In this document: piece by piece, positions 33,892 through 43,315 of the stretch
Layout of the letters: each line of letters starts with the position of its first letter
How positions within the stretch are numbered: position 1 is the first letter of the stretch
Source: Sphingobium sp. TKS
GTDB lineage: Bacteria > Pseudomonadota > Alphaproteobacteria > Sphingomonadales > Sphingomonadaceae
NCBI RefSeq assembly: GCF_001563265.1
Contig: NZ_CP005085.1
Coordinates: 186,001 to 250,000, forward strand
Length of the DNA stretch: 64,000 nt
Direction: 5' to 3'
Position numbers and translations under genes: made by a program
Notes under the pieces: generated by a model
Seen by the model: only the letters and a program-made list of their open reading frames with translations
Databases searched by the model: none
What the model was told of the DNA's origin: nothing

Positions 33892-33977
33892 GGGAAGCGC
33901 GGGCGGTTCAGCCCTGCAACCGTCTCATCGTGGCGATCATCCTGGTGAAAAACGCAACGGCCTGACCCAAGCCATTC

Positions 33978-35321
33978 TCAGTCCTGTCTGGCGATCGGCG
34001 GCGAGGCTGCGGCAAAGCGCCTGGACAGGCCGTGATAGAGCCGTTCCTTGCACAGGAGATGCGCTCCAAAATCGGCAACCAGGGCCGAAGCGAGCAAAGG
34101 CAGCATGAGACCCCGGCTTGCGGTCGTCTCCGATACGATGATCACCGCCGTCAGCGGCGCGCGCACGACCCCTGTGAAATAGGCGATCATGCCCAGCAGG
34201 ACAATCGCGCCGGGCGGATAGGAGGGAAACAGGCTTCGAAGCATGTCGCCGATCCCCGCGCCCACCGAGAGGGATGGCGCGAAGATGCCGCCGGGAAGAC
34301 CGGATACGGCGGTCGCGAGGCTCGCCAGGAACTTGGCGCCGCCAAACCAGACCGGTACGTCCGCGCCGGCAATGACCGCATGCGCGGTCTGGTAGCCCGT
34401 CCCCCAGGTGAGACCGGTGATCGTGCCCACAAGCGCCACGAGCGCGCCGCACGCCCCGGCAAAGAGAACCGGCCGTGCCCGCATCCAGCGCATCGGCGCG
34501 AACATCGTTGTGCCTGCTCCCAGCATCAGGCGCGAGAAGAGACCGCCTGCCAGCCCCCCCAGCACGCCGGCGACCGGCGCGGCCACCAGCGCGTCGCGCG
34601 CACTCAGCGTCTGGCGCATTTCGCCAAAATAGACATAGTCGCCCGATATGCCGAGGCTCACCATGCCCGCGATCAGGACGGCCGCCATGACGAGAAGCGT
34701 CATGCGCTGCTCATAGGCGGCGGCCAGTTCCTCGATCGCGAACGCCACGCCGGCAAGCGGCGTGTTGAAGGCTGCCGCAACCCCCGCCGCGCCGCCTGCA
34801 ATATACACAGATGCCCGCAGCGGCACGCCCATCAGCCGATGGGCATGGCCCATGATCGACGCGGCGATCTGGACCGTGGGGCCTTCACGGCCCACCGAAG
34901 CGCCGAGGAACAGGCTTGCGATGGTCAGCACGAACTTCACGCAAACGGTCCGCGCAGAGGCGAGGGCCTCCAGGCCGCGCTCAGGATCGCGCGAGGCGGC
35001 GATCACCTGCGGGATGCCCGAGCCCGACGCCAGCGGGGCCACCTTGCAAGTCAGCCATGCGAGAACCGCAAAGCCGGGCGGCGTCAAGACCAGCGGCGCC
35101 CACCACCAGCGGCGTGCTCCCTCCAGAAACAGCTCGGCCGCCGTGTCGGCCAGACGGGCAAAGAGCAGCGCGACAAGGCCAACCAGCACAGCGCCGCCCA
35201 ATATGGCGGTGCGCCGCCGCCATATCAAAGCCTGGGGTCCATGACGCCGCAGCAGCAGGCGGACAAGACGAAATGTCCGGCTGAAGCGCCCATGTCCGGA
35301 TCGGTCGTGACCTGCCGGCAT
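33978..35321 (-). CDS. CLC-family chloride channel or Cl-/H+ antiporter, 447 aa
   Basis: Polytopic membrane protein with CLC selectivity-filter motifs: GSGIPQ (100-105), GREGPTVQ with the gating Glu about 146, and GGIFAPSLSVGAG near residue 345. About 10-12 helices before a short cytoplasmic tail; no CBS domains. It starts immediately after the stop of the MarR/EctR-like gene (TGAATG), so the two form one transcription unit. In the context of the ectoine cluster it may contribute to ion balance under salt or acid stress; that link is inference. Confidence 0.9.
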   Translation of the reverse strand: MPAGHDRSGHGRFSRTFRLVRLLLRRHGPQALIWRRRTAILGGAVLVGLVALLFARLADTAAELFLEGARRWWWAPLVLTPPGFAVLAWLTCKVAPLASGSGIPQVIAASRDPERGLEALASARTVCVKFVLTIASLFLGASVGREGPTVQIAASIMGHAHRLMGVPLRASVYIAGGAAGVAAAFNTPLAGVAFAIEELAAAYEQRMTLLVMAAVLIAGMVSLGISGDYVYFGEMRQTLSARDALVAAPVAGVLGGLAGGLFSRLMLGAGTTMFAPMRWMRARPVLFAGACGALVALVGTITGLTWGTGYQTAHAVIAGADVPVWFGGAKFLASLATAVSGLPGGIFAPSLSVGAGIGDMLRSLFPSYPPGAIVLLGMIAYFTGVVRAPLTAVIIVSETTASRGLMLPLLASALVADFGAHLLCKERLYHGLSRRFAAASPPIARQD

Positions 35322-35810
35322 TCAGGCAGGCTCCGACCGGTCGATCAAGCCGCTGTCGAGCAGCGGCGCGGCGTCGATGTCCTGGGCGTCCATCAGCATG
35401 GCGAGACGCTCGACAGCGGCAAGGATCATCGCCTGCTCCCATGGAGGCAAATCGACAAAGCGGCCGGTAAACGTCATCTGCAGCGGATCGGGAGCGTCGG
35501 CGAGAGCCGCCCTGCCTGCGGGCTGGGCGGTGAGGATGAATTGACGCTTGTCCCGCTCGCTGCGTTGGCGCTGGACAAAGCCGAGTTCCTGCAGCCGGTC
35601 CACGATGGTGGTGATCGTCGCCTGGCTGAACTGGAGGGCGCTGGCGACGGCGCTGGGCGTGGCGGCCGTTCGGCCGGCGATTTCGCGCAGCACGAGCAAT
35701 TGCGAAGGCGTAAGCCCCGTCGCCGCGGCGAGCTGGCGGCTGCCGATCTCGGTCGCCCGCAGGACGCGGCGAAGGGCACGGAGCGTGAGCGAGGCAAGTT
35801 GTGGTTCCAT
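35322..35810 (-). CDS. ectR: MarR-family regulator, EctR-like, 162 aa
   Basis: Winged-helix MarR protein: LTPSQLLVLREIAGRTAATPSAVASALQFSQATITTIVDRLQELGFVQRQRSERDKRQF is the DNA-binding core, with dimerising helices either side. It is transcribed away from ectABCD-ask, the position EctR occupies in halophilic methanotrophs and many proteobacteria, where it represses the ectoine operon. The ATG MEPQLASL is preferred to an upstream one that lies in the promoter region. An ATAAAGCAT palindrome lies 52 bases upstream. It is co-transcribed with the CLC gene. Confidence 0.85.
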   Translation of the reverse strand: MEPQLASLTLRALRRVLRATEIGSRQLAAATGLTPSQLLVLREIAGRTAATPSAVASALQFSQATITTIVDRLQELGFVQRQRSERDKRQFILTAQPAGRAALADAPDPLQMTFTGRFVDLPPWEQAMILAAVERLAMLMDAQDIDAAPLLDSGLIDRSEPA

Positions 35811-35861
35811 GGCCTGTCTACTGAAATGATAGCGAAATCCCCTAGCAAAATCCTTAGTCAA

Positions 35862-35888
35862 ATAAAGCATTTTTCTCAGATGCTTTAT
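35862..35888. promoter_or_regulatory. palindrome between ectR and ectA, probable EctR operator
   Basis: ATAAAGCAT (35862-35870) and ATGCTTTAT (35880-35888) are perfect inverted repeats with a 9-base spacer, in the AT-rich stretch between the divergent genes. Size and spacing suit a winged-helix dimer. It would control both directions. Confidence 0.6.
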
Positions 35889-36019
35889 CGGTCGAAGGAT
35901 GGATTTTCCCCTTCAAGGGTTGAAAACCGAGTCAAAACGCGCATATAACACGCCAAAATTGAATAGGCAGACCATGCTGCCTGATAATATGGTTCGGGAG
36001 ATTAATTATCTTCGATCGT

Positions 36020-36565
36020 TTGACCGACACGGCGGTTCCGCCGCCGAGGGTCGGCGCGCGCCCTGCGCCAGAGGCTCGTGCAGATGTCGTGTTGCGCCGG
36101 CCGCTTGCAACCGACGGTCCCGCCGTCACCCGCCTGGTGGGCGCCTGCCCGCCGCTTGATCCCAACTCGGCTTATTGCAACCTGCTCCAGTGCACGCATT
36201 TCGCCGACACTTGCGTGATTGCCGAGCAGAAGGGCGATACCGCCGGCTGGGTGTCGGGCTATCGCCCGCCCAGCGACCCTCATGCTCTCTTCATCTGGCA
36301 GGTGGCGGTATCGCCGGCCGCGCGCGGCATGGGCCTTGCCGGCCGCATGATCGAGGCACTGCTCGAGAGGCCCGCGGTCAGGAGCGCCACGCACCTTCTC
36401 ACCACCGTGACCGGCGACAATGGCTCGTCATGGGCGCTCTTCGAGGGGCTGGCGGCGCGTTGGGGGGCACCGCTTCACCGCCGCCCGCTCTTCGAGCGCG
36501 ATACCCATTTTGCCGGCGCGCACCCGACCGAATGGGAAGCGCGCATCGGTCCGCTGGCGCGCTGA
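36020..36565 (+). CDS. ectA: L-2,4-diaminobutyrate N-gamma-acetyltransferase
   Basis: GNAT acetyltransferase, second dedicated ectoine step (diaminobutyrate + acetyl-CoA). Motifs: LRRPLATDGPAVTRLV, LDPNSAYCNLLQCTHFADTC, WVSGYRPPSDPHALFIWQVAVSPAARGMGLAGRMIEALL (CoA-binding R-x-x-G-x-A) and TTVTGDNGSSWALFEGLA, all diagnostic of EctA. No ATG fits at the N-terminus; the TTG used lies 18 bases after a GGGAG, which is long, so the start is uncertain. First gene of an apparent eight-gene operon. Confidence 0.93.
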   Translation: MTDTAVPPPRVGARPAPEARADVVLRRPLATDGPAVTRLVGACPPLDPNSAYCNLLQCTHFADTCVIAEQKGDTAGWVSGYRPPSDPHALFIWQVAVSPAARGMGLAGRMIEALLERPAVRSATHLLTTVTGDNGSSWALFEGLAARWGAPLHRRPLFERDTHFAGAHPTEWEARIGPLAR

Positions 36566-36594
36566 GCGCGCCGCTTATCAACAGGAGGAACAAG

Positions 36595-37902
36595 ATGATC
36601 CCCACCGGTCCCAGACCCACGTCCCGGACGCCTGACACAAGCCTCTACGAGCGGCGCGAGTCCGCCGTGCGCAGCTATGCGCGGTCGATGCCGCGCCAGT
36701 TCGCCAGGGCGCACAATGTGTGGATGCATGACAATCAAGGAGGCCGCTATCTGGATTTCCTCTCAGGCTGCTCCACGCTGAACTACGGCCACAATCATCC
36801 CGTGCTCAAACAGGCGCTGCTCGATTATGTGGCCGCCGACGGCATCGCGCACGGCCTTGACCTGCACACAGACGCCAAGGCTGCGTTTCTCGAGGCGCTC
36901 GAGCAACTGATCCTCTTGCCGCGCGGCCTCGACTATCGCGCGATGTTCACCGGCCCAACCGGCACCAATGCGGTCGAGGCGGCGATCAAGCTCGCGCGCA
37001 AGGTGACCGGCCGCGAGATGGTGATCGCCTTCACCAACGGCTTCCACGGCATGACGCTGGGGGCGCTCGCCTGCACCGGCAACGCCGCCAAGCGCGGGGG
37101 TGCGGGCGTGCCGCTCAGCCATGTCGCGCACGAGCCTTATGACGGCTATCATGGGGCGGATGTCGATACGGCCGCGTTGCTGGAGCGGCGCCTTGCCGAT
37201 CCCTCGAGCGGCCTTGACGCCCCGGCCGCGATCCTCGTCGAGACGGTGCAGGGCGAAGGCGGGCTCAACGCTGCATCGCCCGGCTGGCTGCGCAGGATCA
37301 ACGCTATCGCCAGGCGGCACGGCGCGCTGATGATCGTGGACGACATCCAGGCGGGCTGCGGCCGCACCGGCGGCTTCTTCAGCTTTGAGGGGCTGGGCTT
37401 CACGCCCGACATCGTCACCATGGCGAAGTCGCTCTCGGGCATGGGCCTGCCCTTTGCCCTGACCCTGCTGCGCCCCGAACTCGACCAATGGGCGCCGGGC
37501 GAGCATAACGGCACCTTCCGCGGCAATAATCACGCCTTCGTGACCGCGACGGCCGCGCTGCGCCATTTCTGGAGCGACGGGCGCTTCGAACGGGACGTCG
37601 CGCGCCGCGCCGCCCTGCTGGAGCGCAGGCTGGACGCGATGGCGGCCGAACATGGCCTCTCGACCCGGGGACGCGGCATGATGCGCGGCATCGACATGGG
37701 ATCAGGCGAGGCGGCGGCCGCGGTTACCGCGGCCTGCTTCGAGCGCGGCCTCATCATCGAAACCAGCGGCGCGCGCGATGAGGTGGTCAAGGTCCTGGCG
37801 CCGCTCATCATCGATGATGCGCTGTTCTCTTCCGGGCTCGACATATTGGCCAGCTGCATTCGCGAAGCGCTCGCCCTCCCCTACGGCGTTGCCGCCGAAT
37901 AA
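36595..37902 (+). CDS. ectB: diaminobutyrate-2-oxoglutarate transaminase
   Basis: PLP-dependent class III aminotransferase of 435 residues that makes L-2,4-diaminobutyrate from aspartate semialdehyde, the first dedicated ectoine step. Seen: FLSGCSTLNYGHNHP, MFTGPTGTNAVEAAIKLARKVTGR, VDDIQAGCGRTGGFFSFE, TMAKSLSGMGLP (PLP-lysine about K278) and GTFRGNNHAFVTA. The ATG has a perfect AGGAGG and lies 29 bases after ectA. Length is normal for EctB. Confidence 0.96.
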   Translation: MIPTGPRPTSRTPDTSLYERRESAVRSYARSMPRQFARAHNVWMHDNQGGRYLDFLSGCSTLNYGHNHPVLKQALLDYVAADGIAHGLDLHTDAKAAFLEALEQLILLPRGLDYRAMFTGPTGTNAVEAAIKLARKVTGREMVIAFTNGFHGMTLGALACTGNAAKRGGAGVPLSHVAHEPYDGYHGADVDTAALLERRLADPSSGLDAPAAILVETVQGEGGLNAASPGWLRRINAIARRHGALMIVDDIQAGCGRTGGFFSFEGLGFTPDIVTMAKSLSGMGLPFALTLLRPELDQWAPGEHNGTFRGNNHAFVTATAALRHFWSDGRFERDVARRAALLERRLDAMAAEHGLSTRGRGMMRGIDMGSGEAAAAVTAACFERGLIIETSGARDEVVKVLAPLIIDDALFSSGLDILASCIREALALPYGVAAE

Positions 37903-37914
37903 GAAGGAGATATC

Positions 37915-38328
37915 ATGATCGTTCGTAAACTTCAGGACATCCGCAAGTCTGATCGCAACGTCAAATCTGCTCAGTGGGAAAGCGCTCGTCTTCTGCTGAA
38001 GGACGACAACATGGGCTTTTCCTTCCACGTCACCACCATGTACGCTGGCGAGGAAATCAGGATGCACTATCAGAACCATCTCGAAGCGGTGCTGGTTCTC
38101 AAGGGAAGCGGGACCATCGAGGATCTGGGCACCGGCATCACGCACCAGCTGGCTTCCGGCGTCATATATGCGCTCAATGCCCATGACAGGCATGTGGTGC
38201 GGCCAACCACCGACATATTGTGCGCCTGCGTCTTCAATCCGCCCGTCACGGGCCAGGAAGTCCATGATGAAAGCGGCGCCTATCCGGCCGAAGCGGACAT
38301 GAACCGCGAGGCCGCACTGACCAACTGA
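37915..38328 (+). CDS. ectC: ectoine synthase
   Basis: 137-residue cupin enzyme that cyclises N-gamma-acetyl-diaminobutyrate to ectoine. It begins [45 protein letters not shown] and contains [21 protein letters not shown] and [12 protein letters not shown], the metal- and substrate-binding cupin motifs. It lies 12 bases after ectB with AAGGAG upstream. The TGxHxV-type iron ligands are not individually assigned. Confidence 0.96.
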   Translation: MIVRKLQDIRKSDRNVKSAQWESARLLLKDDNMGFSFHVTTMYAGEEIRMHYQNHLEAVLVLKGSGTIEDLGTGITHQLASGVIYALNAHDRHVVRPTTDILCACVFNPPVTGQEVHDESGAYPAEADMNREAALTN

Positions 38329-38352
38329 CCTTTACGAAAGGGGGGAAGTCCC

Positions 38353-39273
38353 TTGCAAGACGTCTACCCATCCCGCCACGCGAAAGTGGCGGAGTTTTTG
38401 CCGCGCCTCGACCCGGTCGTTCACAGCGATTGGAACGCGGACGCGCCCATCAGCATGGAACAGGCGGCGCAGTTTGACCGCGATGGCTATCTGGTGATGG
38501 ACAATCTCTTTTCAGACGAGGAGATCGCCTTTCTCCAGCGCGAAGCCGGCAGGCTTCTGGCCGATCCCGACGCGCTGGAAGAAGAAACAGTCATCAGTGA
38601 GCCTGGCAGCCGGGAAATCCGATCGATCTTCCGCATCCATGCACAAAGCCAGGTCGTCGCGCGTCTCGCGGCAGATCGGCGGCTGGCCGATGTCGCGCGA
38701 TTCCTGCTGGGCGACGACGTCTATATTCATCAGTCCCGCCTCAACTATAAGCCAGGATTTCGGGGCAAGGAATTCTATTGGCACAGCGATTTTGAAACCT
38801 GGCACATCGAGGATGGAATGCCGCGTATGCGGGCGCTTTCGATGTCGGTGTTGCTGGCTGAAAACACAGCCCACAACGGGCCGTTGATGCTGATCCCCGG
38901 CTCGCATCGCAGCTTCCTGACCTGCGTGGGCGAAACGCCCGAGGATCATTACCGCATGTCATTGAAGCAACAGGAATATGGCGTACCGGACGAGGACAGC
39001 CTGGCCGAGCTGGCGCACAAGCATGGCATCGTGGCGCCAACGGGCAAGCCCGGCTCGGTCGTGATTTTCGATTGCAACATCATGCATGGGTCGAACGGCA
39101 ATATCACGCCCTTCCCCCGCGCCAACGCCTTCCTGGTCTATAATGCCGTCAGCAACCGGCTGGCCGCGCCCTTCGGGGTCGACAAGCCGCGCCCGGAATT
39201 CATCGCGGCGCGCGGCGAGCCGCAGCCGATCGTACCTGTATCAGGTCCGCTGGCCGAGGAGGTGCTGATATGA
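38353..39273 (+). CDS. ectD: ectoine 5-hydroxylase
   Basis: 306-residue non-haem Fe(II)/2-oxoglutarate dioxygenase converting ectoine to 5-hydroxyectoine. It contains the EctD signature FYWHSDFETWHIEDGMPRMR, with His and Asp of the iron triad, and the distal His in DCNIMHGSNGNITPFPR. The start is a TTG 24 bases after ectC with a GGGGGAAG ribosome-binding region. Its stop overlaps ask by 4 bases. Its presence means both ectoine and hydroxyectoine can be made. Confidence 0.94.
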   Translation: MQDVYPSRHAKVAEFLPRLDPVVHSDWNADAPISMEQAAQFDRDGYLVMDNLFSDEEIAFLQREAGRLLADPDALEEETVISEPGSREIRSIFRIHAQSQVVARLAADRRLADVARFLLGDDVYIHQSRLNYKPGFRGKEFYWHSDFETWHIEDGMPRMRALSMSVLLAENTAHNGPLMLIPGSHRSFLTCVGETPEDHYRMSLKQQEYGVPDEDSLAELAHKHGIVAPTGKPGSVVIFDCNIMHGSNGNITPFPRANAFLVYNAVSNRLAAPFGVDKPRPEFIAARGEPQPIVPVSGPLAEEVLI

Positions 39274-40709
39274 ACCACCATAGCGTCGAGAAGATCGGCG
39301 GCACATCCATGGCCGAGACAGCCACGCTGTTCGACAATGTGCTGATTGGAGGCCGAAAGGGGACTGAGCTCTACAATCGCATCTTCGTCGTGTCCGCCTA
39401 TGCGGGGATGACCGACCTGCTGCTGGAACATAAGAAGAGCGGTCAGCCGGGCGTCTACGGCCGCTTCGTCGCGGATGATGGCGCGGACGGCTGGCGCGAG
39501 GCGATGGAAGCGGTGCGCGCCGCCATGCAATCGCGCAATGCACAGATGTTCGCGCGAGCGGACAGCCAGCGGGAAGCCGACGCTTTCGTCGATATGCGGA
39601 TCGATGCAGCGGCGGCCTGTCTGAACGATCTGGCGCGGCTGCGCAGCCATGGGCGCTTCTGCGTCAAGGAGCAGCTCGCAACCGTGCGCGAAATGCTGGC
39701 CGGGCTGGGCGAGGCGCATAGCGCCCACAGCACCGCCCTGTTACTGCGCGACCGGGGCGTCAATGCTGTCTTCGTGGACCTGACGCTTTGGCATCAGCAG
39801 AATATGCAGCAACTCGACGAGCGGATCATGACGGCGCTCGCTCCGATCGATCTGTCTTCCACCATGCCGATCGTCACGGGCTATGCAGGCTGCAGCGAGG
39901 GCATGGTGCGCCGCTATGCGCGCGGCTATTCGGAAATGACTTTTTCGCGGATAGCGGTGCTGACCAGGGCGCGCGAGGCGATCATCCACAAGGAATTTCA
40001 CCTGTCGAGCGCCGACCCCAAGCTGGTCGGGACGGACAAGGCGCGCAAGATCGGGCGGACCAATTATGACGTCGCCGATCAGCTCGCCAATTTGGGCATG
40101 GAGGCGATCCATCCGGGCGCCGGGCGCGGGTTGCGCCAGACCAATATTCCGCTGCGCGTGCGCAACACGTTCGACCGGGAGGATGGCGGGACGCTGATCT
40201 GCGGCGATTATGTGTCGGAGACTCCGCGCGTCGAGATCGTGACGGGCATCCGCCACGCCCAGGCACTCCAGTTCTTCGAACAGGACATGGTCGGCGTGAA
40301 GGGCTATGACGCCGCCATATTGGAGGCGCTCACGCGGCATGGCGCCTGGATCGTCAGCAAATCGTCCAACGCCAACACCATCACCCATTATCTGTCGGCA
40401 GATGCGGCGATGGTGAAGCGGGTGATCGACGATCTCCAGCAACGCTATCTGGATGCCTCGATCTCCGCTCATCCGGTCGCGATGGTGTCGGTAATCGGAA
40501 GCGACATATCCCGGCCCTCTCTGGTCCCCGATGCGCTGCGCGCGCTGGACGATGAAGGGATCGGCGTCATCGCGATGCAGCACCAGATCCGCAATGTCGA
40601 TGTGCAGTTCATCGTCGATGTCGAACATTATGATGCCGCCGTCCGGGCGCTGCACAGCGCCTTGGTGGAGCGCGACAAGACGGCTTTGGAAGGACGGCGC
40701 GCCGCCTGA
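39270..40709 (+). CDS. ask: ectoine-pathway aspartate kinase (Ask_Ect)
   Basis: 479 residues, an aspartokinase of the ectoine-cluster type. Seen: KIGGTSM near the N-terminus (kinase nucleotide loop), VSAYAGMTDLLLEHKK, the substrate segment TGYAGCSEGMVRRYARGYSEMTFS and C-terminal ACT-like regions. It supplies aspartyl phosphate for the pathway; being clustered, it probably avoids the feedback inhibition by lysine and threonine known for the housekeeping enzyme. Overlaps ectD by ATGA. Confidence 0.93.
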   Translation: MNHHSVEKIGGTSMAETATLFDNVLIGGRKGTELYNRIFVVSAYAGMTDLLLEHKKSGQPGVYGRFVADDGADGWREAMEAVRAAMQSRNAQMFARADSQREADAFVDMRIDAAAACLNDLARLRSHGRFCVKEQLATVREMLAGLGEAHSAHSTALLLRDRGVNAVFVDLTLWHQQNMQQLDERIMTALAPIDLSSTMPIVTGYAGCSEGMVRRYARGYSEMTFSRIAVLTRAREAIIHKEFHLSSADPKLVGTDKARKIGRTNYDVADQLANLGMEAIHPGAGRGLRQTNIPLRVRNTFDREDGGTLICGDYVSETPRVEIVTGIRHAQALQFFEQDMVGVKGYDAAILEALTRHGAWIVSKSSNANTITHYLSADAAMVKRVIDDLQQRYLDASISAHPVAMVSVIGSDISRPSLVPDALRALDDEGIGVIAMQHQIRNVDVQFIVDVEHYDAAVRALHSALVERDKTALEGRRAA

Positions 40710-40729
40710 ACGGCGTCCGATCGACTGTC

Positions 40730-41968
40730 ATGCTATTGGCCATCCAACCCGTGCGCAGCCTTTTGCTGTCCATCTTCATGCTGATGGCGGGCAGCGGATT
40801 TCTGGCAACCCTGATCAGCCTGCGGCTCAATCGGGCGGGCAGCGGCACGATGACCATCGGCATCGTCGCCACCGCCTATTTCGGCGGGCTGATCATCGGG
40901 TCGCTGCGGGCGGGCGGCATAGTGCGGCGGGTAGGCCATATTCGCGCCTTTGCCGCTTTCGTCGCCCTGCTGTCGGCCAGCACATTATCCTATGCGCTGT
41001 GGACGCAGCCGCTGTTCTGGATGCTCTTGCGGCTGATCGACGGCATCTGCGTGGCAGGCGTTTTCGTGTGCCTGGAAAGCTGGCTCAACGATCGCACAGA
41101 GCCGCAGATGCGCGGCAGCGTGCTTGCCGCCTATATGGTCGCGCTCTATTCAGGGCAGGCAATCGGGCAACTGCTGCTCGGAGCGAGCGGGTCGCTGCCC
41201 GCGATCCCCTTCCAGCTCGCGTCCATTCTCATTTCGCTCGCCATCATCCCCTTGTGCCTCACGCGCAGTGCCGCACCCGCGCCGGTCGAGGCGAGCGCCT
41301 TCTCGATCCGTTCGCTGCTCGCTGCATCGCCGCTCGGCGCGTGGGGCGCCCTCGCCACCGGGATGATGCTCGGCGCCTTCTACGGCCTGGCGGCGGTCCA
41401 TGTCCGGCGGCTGGGCCTCGACCTTTCGCAAACCGCGGGGTTCATGCTCATCGTGATCCTGGGCGGAGTGGCGCTGCAATGGCCGCTGGGACGTCTGTCC
41501 GACCGGCATGACCGGCGTCAGGTGATCGTGGGCAGTTTCACCGCGGCGGCACTGGTCAGTCTGGCGCTATCGCTGATCGGCGGCGGCCCCCTGCTCATGG
41601 GGCTGGGCGCGCTGTTCGGCGGCCTGAGCTTTGCTCTTTATCCGCTGTGCGTGGCGCATTGCAACGACCGCCTGCTGGAAACAGAAAGGGTAGCGGCGAG
41701 CGGCCGGCTGGTGCTGATCTACTCCGTGGGCGCGGCGCTGGGGCCGCTCATAGGCGCGGGCTTCATGACCGTGGCGGGAACGGGAGGACTGTTCCTGTTC
41801 ATAGCTCTGAGCGCCGGGCTGGCCATGGCGGTCGGGTTATGGCGGCAGCAGGCCTGTGCGCCTGTGCCGGGAAAATATCAGCAGGATTTCCAGATCGTGC
41901 CGCGCACGACACCGATGGCCTCGCTGCTCGACCCCAATGTCTCGGATGATGAAACCGCCGCAGGATGA
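40730..41968 (+). CDS. MFS transporter, YcaD-like, 412 aa
   Basis: Twelve-helix major facilitator (AIQPVRSLLLSIFMLMAGSGFL, then GGLIIGSLRAGGIVRRVGHIR in place of the usual D-R-x-G loop, and WLNDRTEPQMRGSVLAAYMV). Most similar in style to YcaD/UMF2 members. It begins 20 bases after ask and ends 9 bases before another MFS gene, so belongs to the ectoine operon. Substrate is not evident; export or recovery of ectoines is a guess from context. Confidence 0.82.
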   Translation: MLLAIQPVRSLLLSIFMLMAGSGFLATLISLRLNRAGSGTMTIGIVATAYFGGLIIGSLRAGGIVRRVGHIRAFAAFVALLSASTLSYALWTQPLFWMLLRLIDGICVAGVFVCLESWLNDRTEPQMRGSVLAAYMVALYSGQAIGQLLLGASGSLPAIPFQLASILISLAIIPLCLTRSAAPAPVEASAFSIRSLLAASPLGAWGALATGMMLGAFYGLAAVHVRRLGLDLSQTAGFMLIVILGGVALQWPLGRLSDRHDRRQVIVGSFTAAALVSLALSLIGGGPLLMGLGALFGGLSFALYPLCVAHCNDRLLETERVAASGRLVLIYSVGAALGPLIGAGFMTVAGTGGLFLFIALSAGLAMAVGLWRQQACAPVPGKYQQDFQIVPRTTPMASLLDPNVSDDETAAG

Positions 41969-41977
41969 CGTGAGACG

Positions 41978-43315
41978 ATGACGACCTCTGCCACCATTCA
42001 CCCCTTCCCTTCCCCAAGGCAGACCGATGCCGCCACGCTGCGCCGTGCCATCGCGGCGTCTGCCCTTGGCAATGCGACCGAGTGGTTCGACTACGGCATC
42101 TATGCTTACGGGATCACCTACATATCCGCAGCGCTGCTGCCAGGCAGCACGCAACAGGCCATTTTGTTCGCCCTGGCGACTTTCGCGATCTCCTTCCTCG
42201 TGCGCCCGCTCGGCGGGCTTTTCTGGGGTCCGCTTGGAGACCGGCTTGGGCGCAAATCCGTACTGGCGCTCACCATATTGCTGATGTCGGGCGCGACACT
42301 GTGCGTGGGTCTGATACCCGATCATGCGCGCATCGGTTTCTGGGCGCCGGTGCTGCTCATCGCGCTGCGCATGGTGCAGGGTTTCTCGACCGGCGGCGAA
42401 TATGGCGGTGCGGCCACCTTCATGGCCGAATATGCGCCCGACGAGCGGCGCGGCTTTTACGGCAGCTTCCTCGAATTCGGGACGCTGGCAGGCTTTTCGC
42501 TGGGGGCGGCCCTGATGCTGGGCTTCTCGCTGCTGCTGGGCGATGCGGCGATGCACGCCTGGGGATGGCGCGTGCCGTTCCTGGTCGCGGCGCCCATGGG
42601 GTTGGTCGGCATGTATCTGCGATCGAAGATGGAGGATACGCCCGTCTTCCGAGCGGCGGCGCTCCATGATGCGGGGCAGCCATCGCCTCGCCTTCCTCTT
42701 CTTGTGCGCCGGCACTGGCGCCCCATGCTGGTGGTCGCCGGGCTGGTCGTGGCGCTCAATGTGGTCAACTATACGCTTCTTAGCTACATGCCGACCTATC
42801 TCCACCGCCGGATCGGATTATCGGCCGACGAGGCGCTGATCGTCCCGATCATCGGCATGCTCGCGATGATGGCGTTCCTGCCCTTCGCCGGCGCCTGGTC
42901 CGACAGGGTTGGCCGACGGGCGATGTGGCGCATATCGCTGATCGGGCTGCTCGTCGCTGTGGTGCCGCTCTATCTGCTGATGGCGACGGGGCTTGCGGGC
43001 GCCCTTCTAGGATTTGCCGTTCTAGGGCTGCTTTATGTGCCGCAACTCGCGACGATCACGGCCACTTTCCCCGCGCTGTTCCCCACCAGGGTGCGCTTTG
43101 CGGGCTTCGCCATTGCCTATAATGTATCGACGAGCATCTTTGGCGGGACCGCGCCGGCGATCGGCAGCGGGCTGATCAGCCTCACCGGCAATGAACTCAT
43201 GCCCGCCTTTTACATGATGCTGGCCTGCATCGTCGGTCTGATCGCGCTGCACTTCATGCCCGAGACGGCGGGCCGCTCGCTCCATGGCGATCCCTTCGCG
43301 GAGAAACGGGCGTGA
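41978..43315 (+). CDS. MFS transporter, MHS (ProP-like) family, 445 aa
   Basis: Metabolite:H+ symporter type: ATEWFDYGIYAYG at helix 1, GDRLGRKSVLALTILLMSGAT in loop 2-3, ALRMVQGFSTGGEYGGAATFMAEYAPDERRGFYGS around helices 4-5. These are the hallmarks of the MHS family that includes ProP, which takes up proline, betaine and ectoine in response to osmotic upshift. It lacks the C-terminal coiled coil of E. coli ProP. It is an attractive candidate for ectoine uptake in this operon. Confidence 0.88.
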   Translation: MTTSATIHPFPSPRQTDAATLRRAIAASALGNATEWFDYGIYAYGITYISAALLPGSTQQAILFALATFAISFLVRPLGGLFWGPLGDRLGRKSVLALTILLMSGATLCVGLIPDHARIGFWAPVLLIALRMVQGFSTGGEYGGAATFMAEYAPDERRGFYGSFLEFGTLAGFSLGAALMLGFSLLLGDAAMHAWGWRVPFLVAAPMGLVGMYLRSKMEDTPVFRAAALHDAGQPSPRLPLLVRRHWRPMLVVAGLVVALNVVNYTLLSYMPTYLHRRIGLSADEALIVPIIGMLAMMAFLPFAGAWSDRVGRRAMWRISLIGLLVAVVPLYLLMATGLAGALLGFAVLGLLYVPQLATITATFPALFPTRVRFAGFAIAYNVSTSIFGGTAPAIGSGLISLTGNELMPAFYMMLACIVGLIALHFMPETAGRSLHGDPFAEKRA

